The notes beneath the pieces were generated by a model. That model saw nothing but the letters and a program-made list of their open reading frames with translations. It searched no databases and was not told the DNA's origin. The position numbers were made by a program, and so were the translations under genes. DNA of 64,000 nucleotides, taken from contig JAFUIR010000018.1 of assembly GCA_017468395.1 (NCBI GenBank), positions 24,042-88,041 of the forward strand. Reading direction: 5' to 3'. The stretch comes from Lachnospiraceae bacterium (GTDB lineage Bacteria > Bacillota > Clostridia > Lachnospirales > Lachnospiraceae). Shown here piece after piece: positions 33,559-42,336 of the stretch (positions are counted from its first letter, which is position 1; each line of letters begins with the position of its first letter).

Positions 33559-33600
33559 CTTTTATGCAACATAAATTACGTTATGGAAAGGATAAGCAAT

Positions 33601-34584
33601 ATGAAAATAGCATTTTACGGAACAAAACCTTATGATAAAAAATGGTTTGAACCCTTGGGAAAAGAATATGGGTTTGATATCCGTTTTATCGATTTGCCCT
33701 GCAATAAAGATACTATCGGTCTGGCCAAAGGTTATGATGCCATCTGCATTTTCGTTAATGATTATGTGGATGCGGCAATGATTGATGAACTGTGTGAAAT
33801 GAAAGTAAAGGGGATTTTGCTGCGCAGTGCAGGTTTTAATCATGTGGATATCCGTGCTGCGGAGGGAAGAATTGCCGTTATGCGCGTACCCAGTTACTCG
33901 CCTGAGGCAGTGGCGGAATTTGCCATGGCACTGCTTCTTACCATCAACAGAAAAACCCATAAGGCTTATGGCAGAACCAGAGAATTTGATATGCGCTTAA
34001 ATGGTCTGATGGGTATTGATTTAAATCATAAAATCGCCGGTGTAATCGGTACCGGTAAAATCGGTCAGGCCATGATCCAGATTTTAAAAGGGTTCCAAAT
34101 GCATGTAATCGCCTATGACCCATATCCCAACAATTCATTAGATGTAGAATATGTGTCAATGGAGGAAGTGATGCGCAGAGCGGATGTGATTTCGTTGCAC
34201 TGCCCTTTGACGGAGGATACAAAGCATCTTATCAATGAAAAAACTATTTCCATGATGAAAGACGGAGTATATCTTATTAATACTTCCAGAGGCGGATTAA
34301 TCGATACGGACAGTCTGATTGATGCACTGCTTCAAAAGAAATTCGGCGGTGTGGGTTTAGATGTATATGAGGAAGAAGAGGGAATCTTTTATGAGGACCG
34401 TTCAAGTGATATTATGGAAGACGAAAACCTTGCAAGACTTATGACATTCCCTAACGTGCTTGTAACTTCCCATATGGGATTCTTTACCGAGGAAGCTATG
34501 CAGGCTATTGCGGTGGAAACTTTGGAAAATGCCTATGCACTGGAAAACGGATTGCCGCTTTTGAACAAGGTGGAGGCTGTGTAG
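33601..34584 (+). CDS. ldhA: D-lactate dehydrogenase-type 2-hydroxyacid dehydrogenase
   Basis: 327 residues starting at ATG 33601 with GGAAAGGA upstream; the frame extends further 5' but across the preceding terminator. The NAD-binding motif is GVIGTGKIGQAM, with Asp in AYDPYPN for the adenosine ribose. The catalytic Arg is in INTSRGGLID, the Glu in YEEEEGIFYED and the His in VLVTSHMGFFT. The substrate-side RSAGFNHVDI is typical of D-lactate dehydrogenases, which reduce pyruvate to D-lactate during fermentation. Stands alone, between a terminator and the promoter of the next gene. Confidence 0.9.
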   Translation: MKIAFYGTKPYDKKWFEPLGKEYGFDIRFIDLPCNKDTIGLAKGYDAICIFVNDYVDAAMIDELCEMKVKGILLRSAGFNHVDIRAAEGRIAVMRVPSYSPEAVAEFAMALLLTINRKTHKAYGRTREFDMRLNGLMGIDLNHKIAGVIGTGKIGQAMIQILKGFQMHVIAYDPYPNNSLDVEYVSMEEVMRRADVISLHCPLTEDTKHLINEKTISMMKDGVYLINTSRGGLIDTDSLIDALLQKKFGGVGLDVYEEEEGIFYEDRSSDIMEDENLARLMTFPNVLVTSHMGFFTEEAMQAIAVETLENAYALENGLPLLNKVEAV

Positions 34585-34598
34585 CAAGGAATAAGACC

Positions 34599-34627
34599 TT
34601 GTAATCTTTCTGCAAATTTGGTATCAT
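34599..34627 (+). promoter_or_regulatory. Promoter upstream of GNAT gene
   Basis: TTGTAA at 34599-34604, 17 bases, TATCAT at 34622-34627, in the gap after ldhA. Confidence 0.5.
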
Positions 34628-34688
34628 TTAAGGTAGGTGTTTTTGACGAGATATTTTAGATACTTTGGCAGAAAATGAGGGAATCAAT

Positions 34689-35171
34689 GTGATAGATGAA
34701 GGCACTTTTCCATATGAAATACGTTGGATGAAGCCGGGAGAATGGAATGAAACCATGGACATGGTCTGGCGGACTTTCATGCGGTTTGAGGCGGAGGATT
34801 ATACTCAGGAAGGTATTAGCAATTTTCATGCGTTTTTGTATGACGGTGCATTACGCCGTTGGTATCTGGAAGGGAAATATCTGATATTGGTGGCGCTTCA
34901 TGAGGGAAAGGTTGTGGGAGAAATATCTGTCCGCAATGGTAATTTTATTTCTCTTTTGTTTGTGGAGGAGGCCTATCACAGAAAAGGAATAGGACGGGAA
35001 CTGCTCAGACGTATGGCGGAATACATGAAGGAAGAGCGTCATGAAATTTATATGACAGTCAAAGCGGCGCCCTATGCAGTGGGATTTTACCGGAAACTGG
35101 GATTTCGGGTAAGCAGACCGGAGGAAGAAATTTCCGGCATCCGTGTGACTTCTATGGAAAAATTCTTATAG
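34689..35171 (+). CDS. GNAT family N-acetyltransferase
   Basis: 160 residues from a GTG at 34689, preceded by GAGGG at seven bases; a TTG at 34665 is less likely. The acetyl-CoA loop is EEAYHRKGIGRELLRRMAEY (Q/RxxGxG/A type), with the preceding strand FISLLFV and the following MTVKAAPYAVGFYRKLGFRV that completes the fold. The N-terminal IRWMKPGEWNETMDMVWRTF is shared by a common Firmicutes GNAT subgroup. The acceptor substrate is unknown. It is followed after 50 bases by the DUF624 gene. Confidence 0.85.
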   Translation: MIDEGTFPYEIRWMKPGEWNETMDMVWRTFMRFEAEDYTQEGISNFHAFLYDGALRRWYLEGKYLILVALHEGKVVGEISVRNGNFISLLFVEEAYHRKGIGRELLRRMAEYMKEERHEIYMTVKAAPYAVGFYRKLGFRVSRPEEEISGIRVTSMEKFL

Positions 35172-35221
35172 ATTGTGGGAGATGGAGTCCATCGCTGACA
35201 GCGCAAAGGAGTAATTGATAA

Positions 35222-35935
35222 ATGGGTAAGATTTTTGATTTAGACAGCCCCTTGGTCCGGGTGCTGAATAAAATAGCGGACCTGATGTGGCTTAATATTT
35301 TGACGATTATTTTCAGCATTCCGATTGTTACATTCGGGGCATCCCTGACTGCGGCTCATTACGTGGCATTAAAAATACTGCGTAACGAGGAGGGATACAT
35401 AGCAAGAGAATTTTTGAAATCTTTTAAGACCAATTTTAAGCAGGCAACAGTAGTGTGGCTGATAGCATTGTTGGCGATTATTATTCTGATAGCGGATTTT
35501 GTGATTATGCGCACCAATCCGGAATTGGAAATCGGTTATTGGGTTGAAGTGTTACTGATGGTAACCGGAATCTTGTTGGCTTTTACATTGGCGTGGATAT
35601 TCCCGCTGATGTCTAAGTTTACCAATACACTTAAGGCGACGTTAAAAAATGCATTAGCTCTCGGAATGATTAAGTTTCCCAGATCTATAGTAATGGTTAT
35701 CTGCTACGTCCTGCCTGTGGTAATGGGTATATTTTTTATACAAACATTTCCTTTTGTATTGTTGTTTGGTTTGTCCTTCCCGGTATTTGTAAGCGCTTTG
35801 CTTTACAATAAAATATTTAAAGGGTTGGAAGAAAAGATTATAGCAAGATTGGAAGCTGAAAAGGGACCTGAGGAGGAAAATCCGCAAGAGGATGAAAGAA
35901 TTTTCAGGGACGTGCCGGAAAATGAGGGAGAATAA
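35222..35935 (+). CDS. YesL/DUF624 family membrane protein
   Basis: 237 residues with about five transmembrane helices. It has the family start (FDLDSPLVRVLNKIADLMWLN) and the LTAAHYVALKILRNEEGYIA segment that mark YesL proteins, often found near carbohydrate uptake or hydrolase genes. The C-terminal 30 residues are highly acidic (EEENPQEDERIF). Function is unknown. AAAGGAG precedes the ATG. The diguanylate cyclase gene begins three bases after its stop codon, so the two are co-translated. Confidence 0.85.
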   Translation: MGKIFDLDSPLVRVLNKIADLMWLNILTIIFSIPIVTFGASLTAAHYVALKILRNEEGYIAREFLKSFKTNFKQATVVWLIALLAIIILIADFVIMRTNPELEIGYWVEVLLMVTGILLAFTLAWIFPLMSKFTNTLKATLKNALALGMIKFPRSIVMVICYVLPVVMGIFFIQTFPFVLLFGLSFPVFVSALLYNKIFKGLEEKIIARLEAEKGPEEENPQEDERIFRDVPENEGE

Positions 35936-35938
35936 GTA

Positions 35939-37447
35939 GTGGCAAAAGCGGGTGAAAAGAAGAAAAAAGCATTTCTGAACCAATGGATCATTTTGTTTTT
36001 CTTGTTTGTCACATTATCTGGGATAACCCTGATGCGGTTTGCAACGGTTACATCTTCTTTGGAAGAGACGGAAGTGGAAACCTGTTTGCAGGATACGGTA
36101 ACCGGGTATGCATCGGAGATGGGGGATGTACTGACAGGTATGCGCGTGCTCGGCGATACGGTAGGCCAGATGGTGGAGAATTTGGAAGACGGAGAGAAAG
36201 AGAGGGCATATTCTGCACTTTCGGCTCTTACAAACGGAAGTTCAGGCTATATGACTGTTCTGTGCGATACTTCCGGAAAAGGCATTTGTCAGGCAAAAGG
36301 GGAAAACACTGTCAAATCTATTCAGATTTCTGAAACGGATTATTTTGGGCAGTTACGCACACTGGGAAACGGATTTATCCTGGTTAAAGATGATGGAACT
36401 TTGGGAAAAAGTGCCGTTGTCTGCGTGTCTGTTATTGAAATAGACAGAAAAATCGAAGGCTTTTTATTGCAGTATTACGATGTCGGTCAATTCCGGAATA
36501 TTGTCAAGAGAGCGGACTTCGATACAGATACTAAGATTTACCTGTTAGACAGCAGTGGCGTAATCATGGCCTATTCAGGTAAAGATGAAAACTATGAAAA
36601 TCATATAGGGGAGAATCTTTGGACTTCGCTGAAAAGCAGGGAAACAAAAAATGGTCAGATTGCAGAACTGCAATATATTGCAAAGAATCAGAACCGTTCC
36701 TTAAAGTATGTAGACCTGACCGATGCAAGCAAGGTGTATTTAACTGCCCGGGTAGGAATTGGGGACTGGAGTGTGGTAACAGAACTTGATAAATCCTATG
36801 TAGATAAACAAATAGGACAGGGGTTGGAAGATAATGGAAATATGCTGACCCAAATGACCTTGTGGTTGATTTTGTTTGCGGGTGCGGTACTGGTACTCAA
36901 TACTATTTCTATGAGGAAAGACGGTGAAGACAAAGCGGAACTGGAAGCAAAAGCGGATACGGATTTGCTGACAGACCTCTACAATAAAGCGGCAACGGAA
37001 AGAAAAATCAGGGAGTACATAGAGGAACATCCCCAGGACCAGGCATTACTGTTTGTGTTGGATATTGATAACTTTAAAAAGATTAACGATACCATGGGCC
37101 ATGCTTTCGGGGACGAAGTACTGCGCACTGTCGGAACTACTATCCGAACGGAATTCAGAGTATCGGATATTGTGGGAAGAACCGGTGGTGACGAGTTTAC
37201 GATTTTCCTGAAATTTGTACAGGAAGAAGACGAAATCCGCAAGCAGGTGGAAAGAATTTTGCGTTTCTTTACGAATCTTCAAGTGGGCGAATACGTAAAA
37301 TATTCTCCCAATGCAAGTATAGGAGCAGCGGTTTTCCCCAGAGATGCAAAGGATTTTGAAAGTTTATATAAAGCTGCGGATCAAGCACTTTATGTAGCAA
37401 AGAATCGTGGCAAAAACCAGTTGGCATTTTATGGTGACGACAAGTAA
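35939..37447 (+). CDS. Membrane-bound diguanylate cyclase
   Basis: 502 residues from GTG 35939 with GAGGGAG inside the previous gene. An N-terminal transmembrane helix (WIILFFLFVTLSGITLMRFA) and a second near residue 310 (LWLILFAGAVLVLNTISM) enclose an extracytoplasmic sensor of about 260 residues, probably dCache-like. The GGDEF domain is complete: DLLTDLYNKAATERKIREY, FVLDIDNFKKIND and GRTGGDEFTIF near residue 417. An inhibitory-site RxxD (RVSD) lies five residues before GGDEF, so product inhibition is expected. It makes c-di-GMP from GTP in response to an outside signal. A Pel-type locus, often c-di-GMP controlled, lies 28 kb away. Confidence 0.9.
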   Translation: MAKAGEKKKKAFLNQWIILFFLFVTLSGITLMRFATVTSSLEETEVETCLQDTVTGYASEMGDVLTGMRVLGDTVGQMVENLEDGEKERAYSALSALTNGSSGYMTVLCDTSGKGICQAKGENTVKSIQISETDYFGQLRTLGNGFILVKDDGTLGKSAVVCVSVIEIDRKIEGFLLQYYDVGQFRNIVKRADFDTDTKIYLLDSSGVIMAYSGKDENYENHIGENLWTSLKSRETKNGQIAELQYIAKNQNRSLKYVDLTDASKVYLTARVGIGDWSVVTELDKSYVDKQIGQGLEDNGNMLTQMTLWLILFAGAVLVLNTISMRKDGEDKAELEAKADTDLLTDLYNKAATERKIREYIEEHPQDQALLFVLDIDNFKKINDTMGHAFGDEVLRTVGTTIRTEFRVSDIVGRTGGDEFTIFLKFVQEEDEIRKQVERILRFFTNLQVGEYVKYSPNASIGAAVFPRDAKDFESLYKAADQALYVAKNRGKNQLAFYGDDK

Positions 37448-37640
37448 ATTGGTTAATGTGTACAGGAAAAGTTTAAAACTTTGTACAACATGACTTAAAA
37501 AAGAGAAAGTGTCCAAGTTTATAAGCATTTTTTACAATCATTGTAAAAATCTTTGTGAAAATGTGGCATGGCATAGAAAATGTTTTTCGGCTATACTTGG
37601 TTCATGTGAAAAAGTTTCATAGTAAGAAAGGAGTCCAACA

Positions 37641-38753
37641 ATGGCTAGTTTAAAATTAAAAAATATCTGCAAAGTATATCCCAACGGATTTGAAGCAGTA
37701 AAAGATTTCAACCTTGAAATCGGCGACAAAGAATTTATCATTTTCGTAGGACCTTCAGGTTGTGGTAAATCTACAACTCTTCGTATGATCGCAGGTTTGG
37801 AAGATATTTCCTCCGGTGAACTTTGGATCGGCGACAGAATGGTAAACGATGTTGAACCTAAAGACAGAGATATTGCGATGGTATTCCAGAACTACGCTCT
37901 GTATCCCCATATGTCCGTATACGACAACATGGCTTTCGGTCTGAAACTTAGAAAAGTTCCGAAGGATGAAATCGATAAAATGGTTAAAGACGCAGCTAAG
38001 ATCCTTGACCTGACTCCCCTGCTTGACAGAAAACCTAAGGCTTTGTCCGGTGGTCAGAGACAGCGTGTAGCTATGGGTCGTGCTATCGTTCGTAATCCTA
38101 AAGTATTCCTGATGGACGAACCTCTGTCCAACTTGGATGCTAAACTCCGTGTACAGATGCGTATCGAGATTGCTAAACTTCACCAGAGACTTGGTACTAC
38201 CATCATCTACGTTACACATGACCAGACAGAGGCTATGACTCTGGGTACAAGAATCGTTGTTATGAAAGACGGCGTTATCCAGCAGGTTGATACACCTCAG
38301 AATCTGTATGAGAAACCTCAGAACCTGTTCGTAGCAGGATTCATGGGTTCACCTCAGATGAACTTCCTGGATGCAACTGTAGAAGTAAGCGGCGATGTAG
38401 CAAGCCTGAAGATTGCAGGTCGTGCTATTCCCCTTCCTCCTGCTAAATCCAAAAAACTTATCGATGGCGGTTATGACGGAAAAGTTGTTACATTTGGTAT
38501 CCGTCCTGAAGACGTATATGATTCCCAGATGTACATCGAATCTTCACCTCAGAGCGTATTCGAGTCTACTGTAAAAGTATACGAATTGCTCGGTGCAGAA
38601 GTATACCTGTACTTCGATATCGAAGAATTCCCTGTTACAGCAAGAGTTGATTCCCGTACAACAGCTAGACCTGGTGACACAATCAAATTTGCTATCGATG
38701 TTGAAAAGATTCACGTATTCGACAAAGAGACAGAGCAGATTATCACAAACTAA
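37641..38753 (+). CDS. msmK: Sugar ABC transporter ATP-binding protein (MsmK/UgpC type)
   Basis: 370 residues. Walker A GPSGCGKST, Q-loop, signature LSGGQRQRVAMGRAI, Walker B VFLMDEPLSNLDA and switch His in YVTHDQ are all intact. The C-terminal 130 residues are the OB-fold regulatory domain of MalK-like proteins (VTFGIRPEDVYDSQ). Such ATPases energise several different sugar permeases, and no permease genes are adjacent, which fits a shared ATPase. Codon use is strongly biased, suggesting high expression. AAAGGAG is well placed. The gap 37448-37640 before it holds the promoter region but I could not fix -35/-10 boxes confidently. Confidence 0.92.
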   Translation: MASLKLKNICKVYPNGFEAVKDFNLEIGDKEFIIFVGPSGCGKSTTLRMIAGLEDISSGELWIGDRMVNDVEPKDRDIAMVFQNYALYPHMSVYDNMAFGLKLRKVPKDEIDKMVKDAAKILDLTPLLDRKPKALSGGQRQRVAMGRAIVRNPKVFLMDEPLSNLDAKLRVQMRIEIAKLHQRLGTTIIYVTHDQTEAMTLGTRIVVMKDGVIQQVDTPQNLYEKPQNLFVAGFMGSPQMNFLDATVEVSGDVASLKIAGRAIPLPPAKSKKLIDGGYDGKVVTFGIRPEDVYDSQMYIESSPQSVFESTVKVYELLGAEVYLYFDIEEFPVTARVDSRTTARPGDTIKFAIDVEKIHVFDKETEQIITN

Positions 38754-38772
38754 TCTGAAATATATGAGTTTA

Positions 38773-38800
38773 AGAGGGATGTGCAAGCATCCCTCTTTTT
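38773..38800 (+). terminator. Terminator after msmK
   Basis: AGAGGGATG and CATCCCTCT form a nine-base stem with a six-base loop, followed by a T run. Confidence 0.9.
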
Positions 38801-38902
38801 GTGATATTTTTATAAAATTCTTTTATAAAACTTGCGGGCGAAAATAAAATAGGATAAGATTTATCTATAGGTTTATAAAACCGCACTGAGAAGGAGAACA
38901 AG

Positions 38903-39991
38903 ATGATTTCCAGTCAGATTATTCAGACCAGTATTGAAGAATTAAAAGCAATTACAAGAGTAGATCTAGGAGTCTATGATTTAAGTGGTCAGTGTGTAGT
39001 AGCCACTACAAATATGTCAGATTTATCTGCGGACTTGATTCGCGGATTTGTATCTTCCCCGGCAGATAGTCAGGTAATGGGGGCTCATCATTTGCTTAAG
39101 ATTTTGGATGATGGGGAACTGTTATATGTTTTGGTTGCCAAGGGATACAGCGAAGATGTATACATGGTAGGAAAAATTGCTGTAAGTCAGTTGCAGCATT
39201 TGATTGTTGCCTACAAAGAGCGCTTTGACCGCAATAATTTTTTCCAAAATCTCTTGCTGGATAATTTGTTGCTTGTGGATATTTATAACAGGGCAAAAAA
39301 ATTACATATTGAAGTAAATGCCAAAAGAGCAGTTTTTCTTGTTGAAACAAAATTAGAAAAAGACGGCATTGTTACGGAAATCTTAAAAGGAATGTTCTCT
39401 AACCAAAACGGCGATTATATTACTGCGGTGGATGAGAGCACTGTCATATTAGTGAAGTCTTTGGAAGAAAATGACAGTCATGAAACGATGATGAATATTG
39501 CCAATACTATTGTGGATATGATGAATGCAGAGGCCATGTTAAATGTAAAAGTGGCTTTTGGTACAGTGGTATCGGAACTCAAGGATGTGTCTAAGTCTTA
39601 CAAAGAAGCAAAGATGGCACTGGATGTAGGAAAGATTTTCTATGTGGAGAAAAATGTGGTGGCATTTACTACATTGGGTATCGGACGATTGATTTACCAA
39701 CTGCCGGTAAATTTGTGCAGAATCTTCATTCAGGAAATTTTTGGTGATGATATTCCGGAAGAGTTGGATGATGAAATGCTGACTACCATCAATAAATTCT
39801 TTGAGAATAACTTGAATGTATCGGAGACTTCCAGACAACTTTTTGTGCACAGAAACACCTTGGTGTATCGTATCGAGAAATTGCAAAAGAGCACCGGCTT
39901 GGATGTCAGAGCCTTTGATGATGCATTGACCTTCAAAATTGCATTGATGGTTGTAAATTATATGAAGTATTTGGAAACGCTGGAATACTAA
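38903..39991 (+). CDS. CdaR/PucR-type transcriptional regulator
   Basis: 362 residues. An N-terminal ligand-sensing part (LKAITRVDLGVYDLSGQCVVA) resembles the sugar-diacid-recognition domain of CdaR. A GGDEF-like middle (KVAFGTVVSELKDVSKSYKE, then AKMALDVGK) follows, and the C-terminal PucR helix-turn-helix is clear: FFENNLNVSETSRQLFVHRN, then TLVYRIEKLQKSTG. Adjacency to msmK is a recurrent arrangement in Lachnospiraceae as I recall it, which suggests control of sugar uptake; the effector is unknown. AAGGAG lies seven bases before the ATG. It is separated from msmK by a terminator. Confidence 0.82.
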   Translation: MISSQIIQTSIEELKAITRVDLGVYDLSGQCVVATTNMSDLSADLIRGFVSSPADSQVMGAHHLLKILDDGELLYVLVAKGYSEDVYMVGKIAVSQLQHLIVAYKERFDRNNFFQNLLLDNLLLVDIYNRAKKLHIEVNAKRAVFLVETKLEKDGIVTEILKGMFSNQNGDYITAVDESTVILVKSLEENDSHETMMNIANTIVDMMNAEAMLNVKVAFGTVVSELKDVSKSYKEAKMALDVGKIFYVEKNVVAFTTLGIGRLIYQLPVNLCRIFIQEIFGDDIPEELDDEMLTTINKFFENNLNVSETSRQLFVHRNTLVYRIEKLQKSTGLDVRAFDDALTFKIALMVVNYMKYLETLEY

Positions 39992-40076
39992 GTCGAAATA
40001 ATTTAGGAATATTTTAGGACAACCCCTGAATACACTTATAGTAAGAGTTGCTGTAAGCGGATTTGGGGGTATTTTT

Positions 40077-40970
40077 ATGGAAAAATATGAAAAACGTATC
40101 AAGTATTTAGATTATATGGAATATGGAAGCAAGATTAAAAACGGCGGATTTATCCGCACAGAAATGCAAGGGGAAAAGTGTAGGGTGCAAATTGGTATCA
40201 AAGGCTTGTACCCCACGGATACATTGGAGGCAGAAGTTTTTTTGCTGAGTGGACGTGAGAGGCGTAAGGTGGACACACTGATGCTGCATTACGGAACAGG
40301 AGACTATGCGGCAGTTTGGAATACATATAACTTGGCGGATAGCGGTACTTCCTATGCGGAGTGGACAGGAATACTCATCAGCGTTTCAGAACACCGGTTG
40401 CTTGAAAATGAATGGGGTGAGTTGCCGGAAAACCTGCAGGAGGCAGAAATGGGGTTGGAAACGAATCCTGAGCCTGAACCGGAAATAGAGGTGGAATTAA
40501 AAGGAGAGGAAGAAACTGAGGAACCGGAACTGAAAGGAGAGGAGGAACCGGAATTTGAACCGGAGCGCTTAGAGACTTTTATGGCGGAATATGAAAGCAG
40601 AGAGCGGTTTGCGGGATTGTATGAAGACAAATGGATGCAGTTGGAACAGTACTATAAAAAAATCCGGCCCTTTGGAGATAAAAAAACATATCTTTCCATT
40701 ACGCCCGGAGATTTTATTGTGCTGGACGAACAGTACCAGAAACTGGTAAGTAATAGTTTTTTGTTGCACGGTTATTATAATTATGGACATCTTGTCCTCA
40801 CCAGGCGGGAAATGGGAGAGGGTTTCCAATATTATCTGGGTGTTCCCGGAATTTACCACGAGAGGGAAAAACAGGTGGCGGGCATGTTTGGGTTTGAAGG
40901 TTTTGAGGGCGCAGCGGAAAGGAACGCAGAAGGCGGATTTGGTTATTATATGTTGCAAGTGGAAATTTAA
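40077..40970 (+). CDS. Hypothetical protein with acidic linker (DUF6128-like C-terminus)
   Basis: 297 residues, no signal or membrane segment. An N-terminal domain of about 115 residues (YLDYMEYGSKIKNGGFIRTE, CRVQIGIKGLYPTDTLEAEV) probably forms a beta fold. A highly acidic Pro/Glu linker of about 45 residues follows (EPEIEVELKGEEETEEPEL). The C-terminal domain contains TYLSITPGDFIVLDEQYQKL, then SFLLHGYYNYGHLVL and YYLGVPGIYHEREKQVAGMF, which I associate with DUF6128, a Lachnospiraceae family of unknown role. The ribosome-binding site is weak (GGGGGT). Confidence 0.65.
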   Translation: MEKYEKRIKYLDYMEYGSKIKNGGFIRTEMQGEKCRVQIGIKGLYPTDTLEAEVFLLSGRERRKVDTLMLHYGTGDYAAVWNTYNLADSGTSYAEWTGILISVSEHRLLENEWGELPENLQEAEMGLETNPEPEPEIEVELKGEEETEEPELKGEEEPEFEPERLETFMAEYESRERFAGLYEDKWMQLEQYYKKIRPFGDKKTYLSITPGDFIVLDEQYQKLVSNSFLLHGYYNYGHLVLTRREMGEGFQYYLGVPGIYHEREKQVAGMFGFEGFEGAAERNAEGGFGYYMLQVEI

Positions 40971-41043
40971 AATCCATTCCCTACTTGTCGGATAATAGTT
41001 CCTTTGATACAATGGAAAATACGAAAGAAAAATGGAGAGATAT

Positions 41044-42336
41044 ATGCTGGAAAAAAATCATACACTGGAAAAAAGCAAGGCAGAAACTAAGAACATTTTA
41101 AAAGAAAGTTCTTTTTCTGCAAAGAGATTAATCCTATGGCTTGTTATTGGTGGCGCAATCGGTGTGATTGTAGGGGCAATCGGTGCATTATTCGGAAATA
41201 TTCTGGTTCGTGCCAATGATTTCCGCGAGCAGAATCCGTGGATTATTTTGTTCTTACCGGTGGCCGGTATTGTAATTGTGTTTTTGTACCGTTTTTTCAA
41301 AAATGCAGACGACAGTGGAACAAATATGGTAATCTCATCCATCCACTCTTCTACCGGAATTCCTTTCCGGATGGCGCCGCTTATTTTTATCACGACGATT
41401 TTGACTCATTTGTGCGGTGGTTCTGCGGGCCGGGAAGGTGCCGCCATTCAGCTTGGCGGAAGTATTGCCAACAGAATCGGCAAAATCATTAAACTGAACC
41501 AAAATGACCAGCACATTATTGTTATGTGCGGTATGAGCGCTGCTTTTTCGGCACTTTTCGGAACACCTATGGCGGCGGCCATTTTTTCACTGGAAGTAAT
41601 CAGCATCGGTATTATGCATTATTCTGCATTAGTGCCCTGCGTAACGGCTTCTATGATTGCTCATTTTATCGCAGTTTATTTTGGGATTGCGCCGGAAAGT
41701 TTTGCGGTGACACAGATACCTTCATTCACACCGGGGCTTTTCTTTGAATTTGTATTGTTCGGTGGGCTGGTAGGTCTGGTGAGCATTGGATTTTGCGTGA
41801 CATTGCACGGTGCGGAATATATATATAAAAGACATTTGAAAAATCCATATATCCGCATTGCGGTAGCGGGATGTGTGATTGTTCTTTTGACGGCTTTGCT
41901 GGGAACGGACAAGTACTTGGGTTCCGGCATGACTATGATTGAGCATATTTTTCATGCAGAAGATGTGAGAATTTATGATTTTATACTTAAGATTGTATTT
42001 ACGGCATTGACTCTTGGTGCAGGATTTAAAGGTGGAGAAATTGTACCGTCTTTTTGTATCGGTGCTGCCTTTGGATGCGCTGTGGCATCCTTGTTTGGGC
42101 TTCCTGTAACTTTGGTGGCGGCCTGCGGCATGGTAGGACTGTTCTGCGGAGTGACCAATTGTCCCATCACATCATTATTGATTTCCTTTGAGTTATTCGG
42201 ATTTGAAGGGATGCCCTATTATCTGACGACCATTGCGGTCAGTTACATGTTATCGGGCTATTACGGACTGTACCATGCCCAGAAAATTATGTATTCCAAA
42301 ACAGAAACAAACTTTGTAAATAAAGCGGCCCGGTAA
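41044..42336 (+). CDS. CLC family anion transporter, possibly fluoride type
   Basis: 430 residues and about ten to twelve helices. The CLC landmarks are altered: the first anion motif, normally GSGIP, reads DSGTNMVIS, and the gating-glutamate motif reads AGREGAAIQLG in place of GREGP. These changes are like those in CLC-F fluoride/proton antiporters, where Met replaces the central Ser. GFKGGEIVPSFCIGA near residue 340 is the later anion loop. It would expel fluoride or exchange chloride for protons in the cell membrane. The ATG at 41044 follows GGAGAG, while the ATG at 41032 overlaps that site. Its stop codon abuts the stop of the convergent radical SAM gene with no base between. Confidence 0.85.
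   Translation: MLEKNHTLEKSKAETKNILKESSFSAKRLILWLVIGGAIGVIVGAIGALFGNILVRANDFREQNPWIILFLPVAGIVIVFLYRFFKNADDSGTNMVISSIHSSTGIPFRMAPLIFITTILTHLCGGSAGREGAAIQLGGSIANRIGKIIKLNQNDQHIIVMCGMSAAFSALFGTPMAAAIFSLEVISIGIMHYSALVPCVTASMIAHFIAVYFGIAPESFAVTQIPSFTPGLFFEFVLFGGLVGLVSIGFCVTLHGAEYIYKRHLKNPYIRIAVAGCVIVLLTALLGTDKYLGSGMTMIEHIFHAEDVRIYDFILKIVFTALTLGAGFKGGEIVPSFCIGAAFGCAVASLFGLPVTLVAACGMVGLFCGVTNCPITSLLISFELFGFEGMPYYLTTIAVSYMLSGYYGLYHAQKIMYSKTETNFVNKAAR

Noticed and set aside
40971-41043. Fluoride riboswitch before the CLC gene
   Set aside because: The 73-base gap lacks the conserved fluoride-riboswitch sequence and is too short for the fold.
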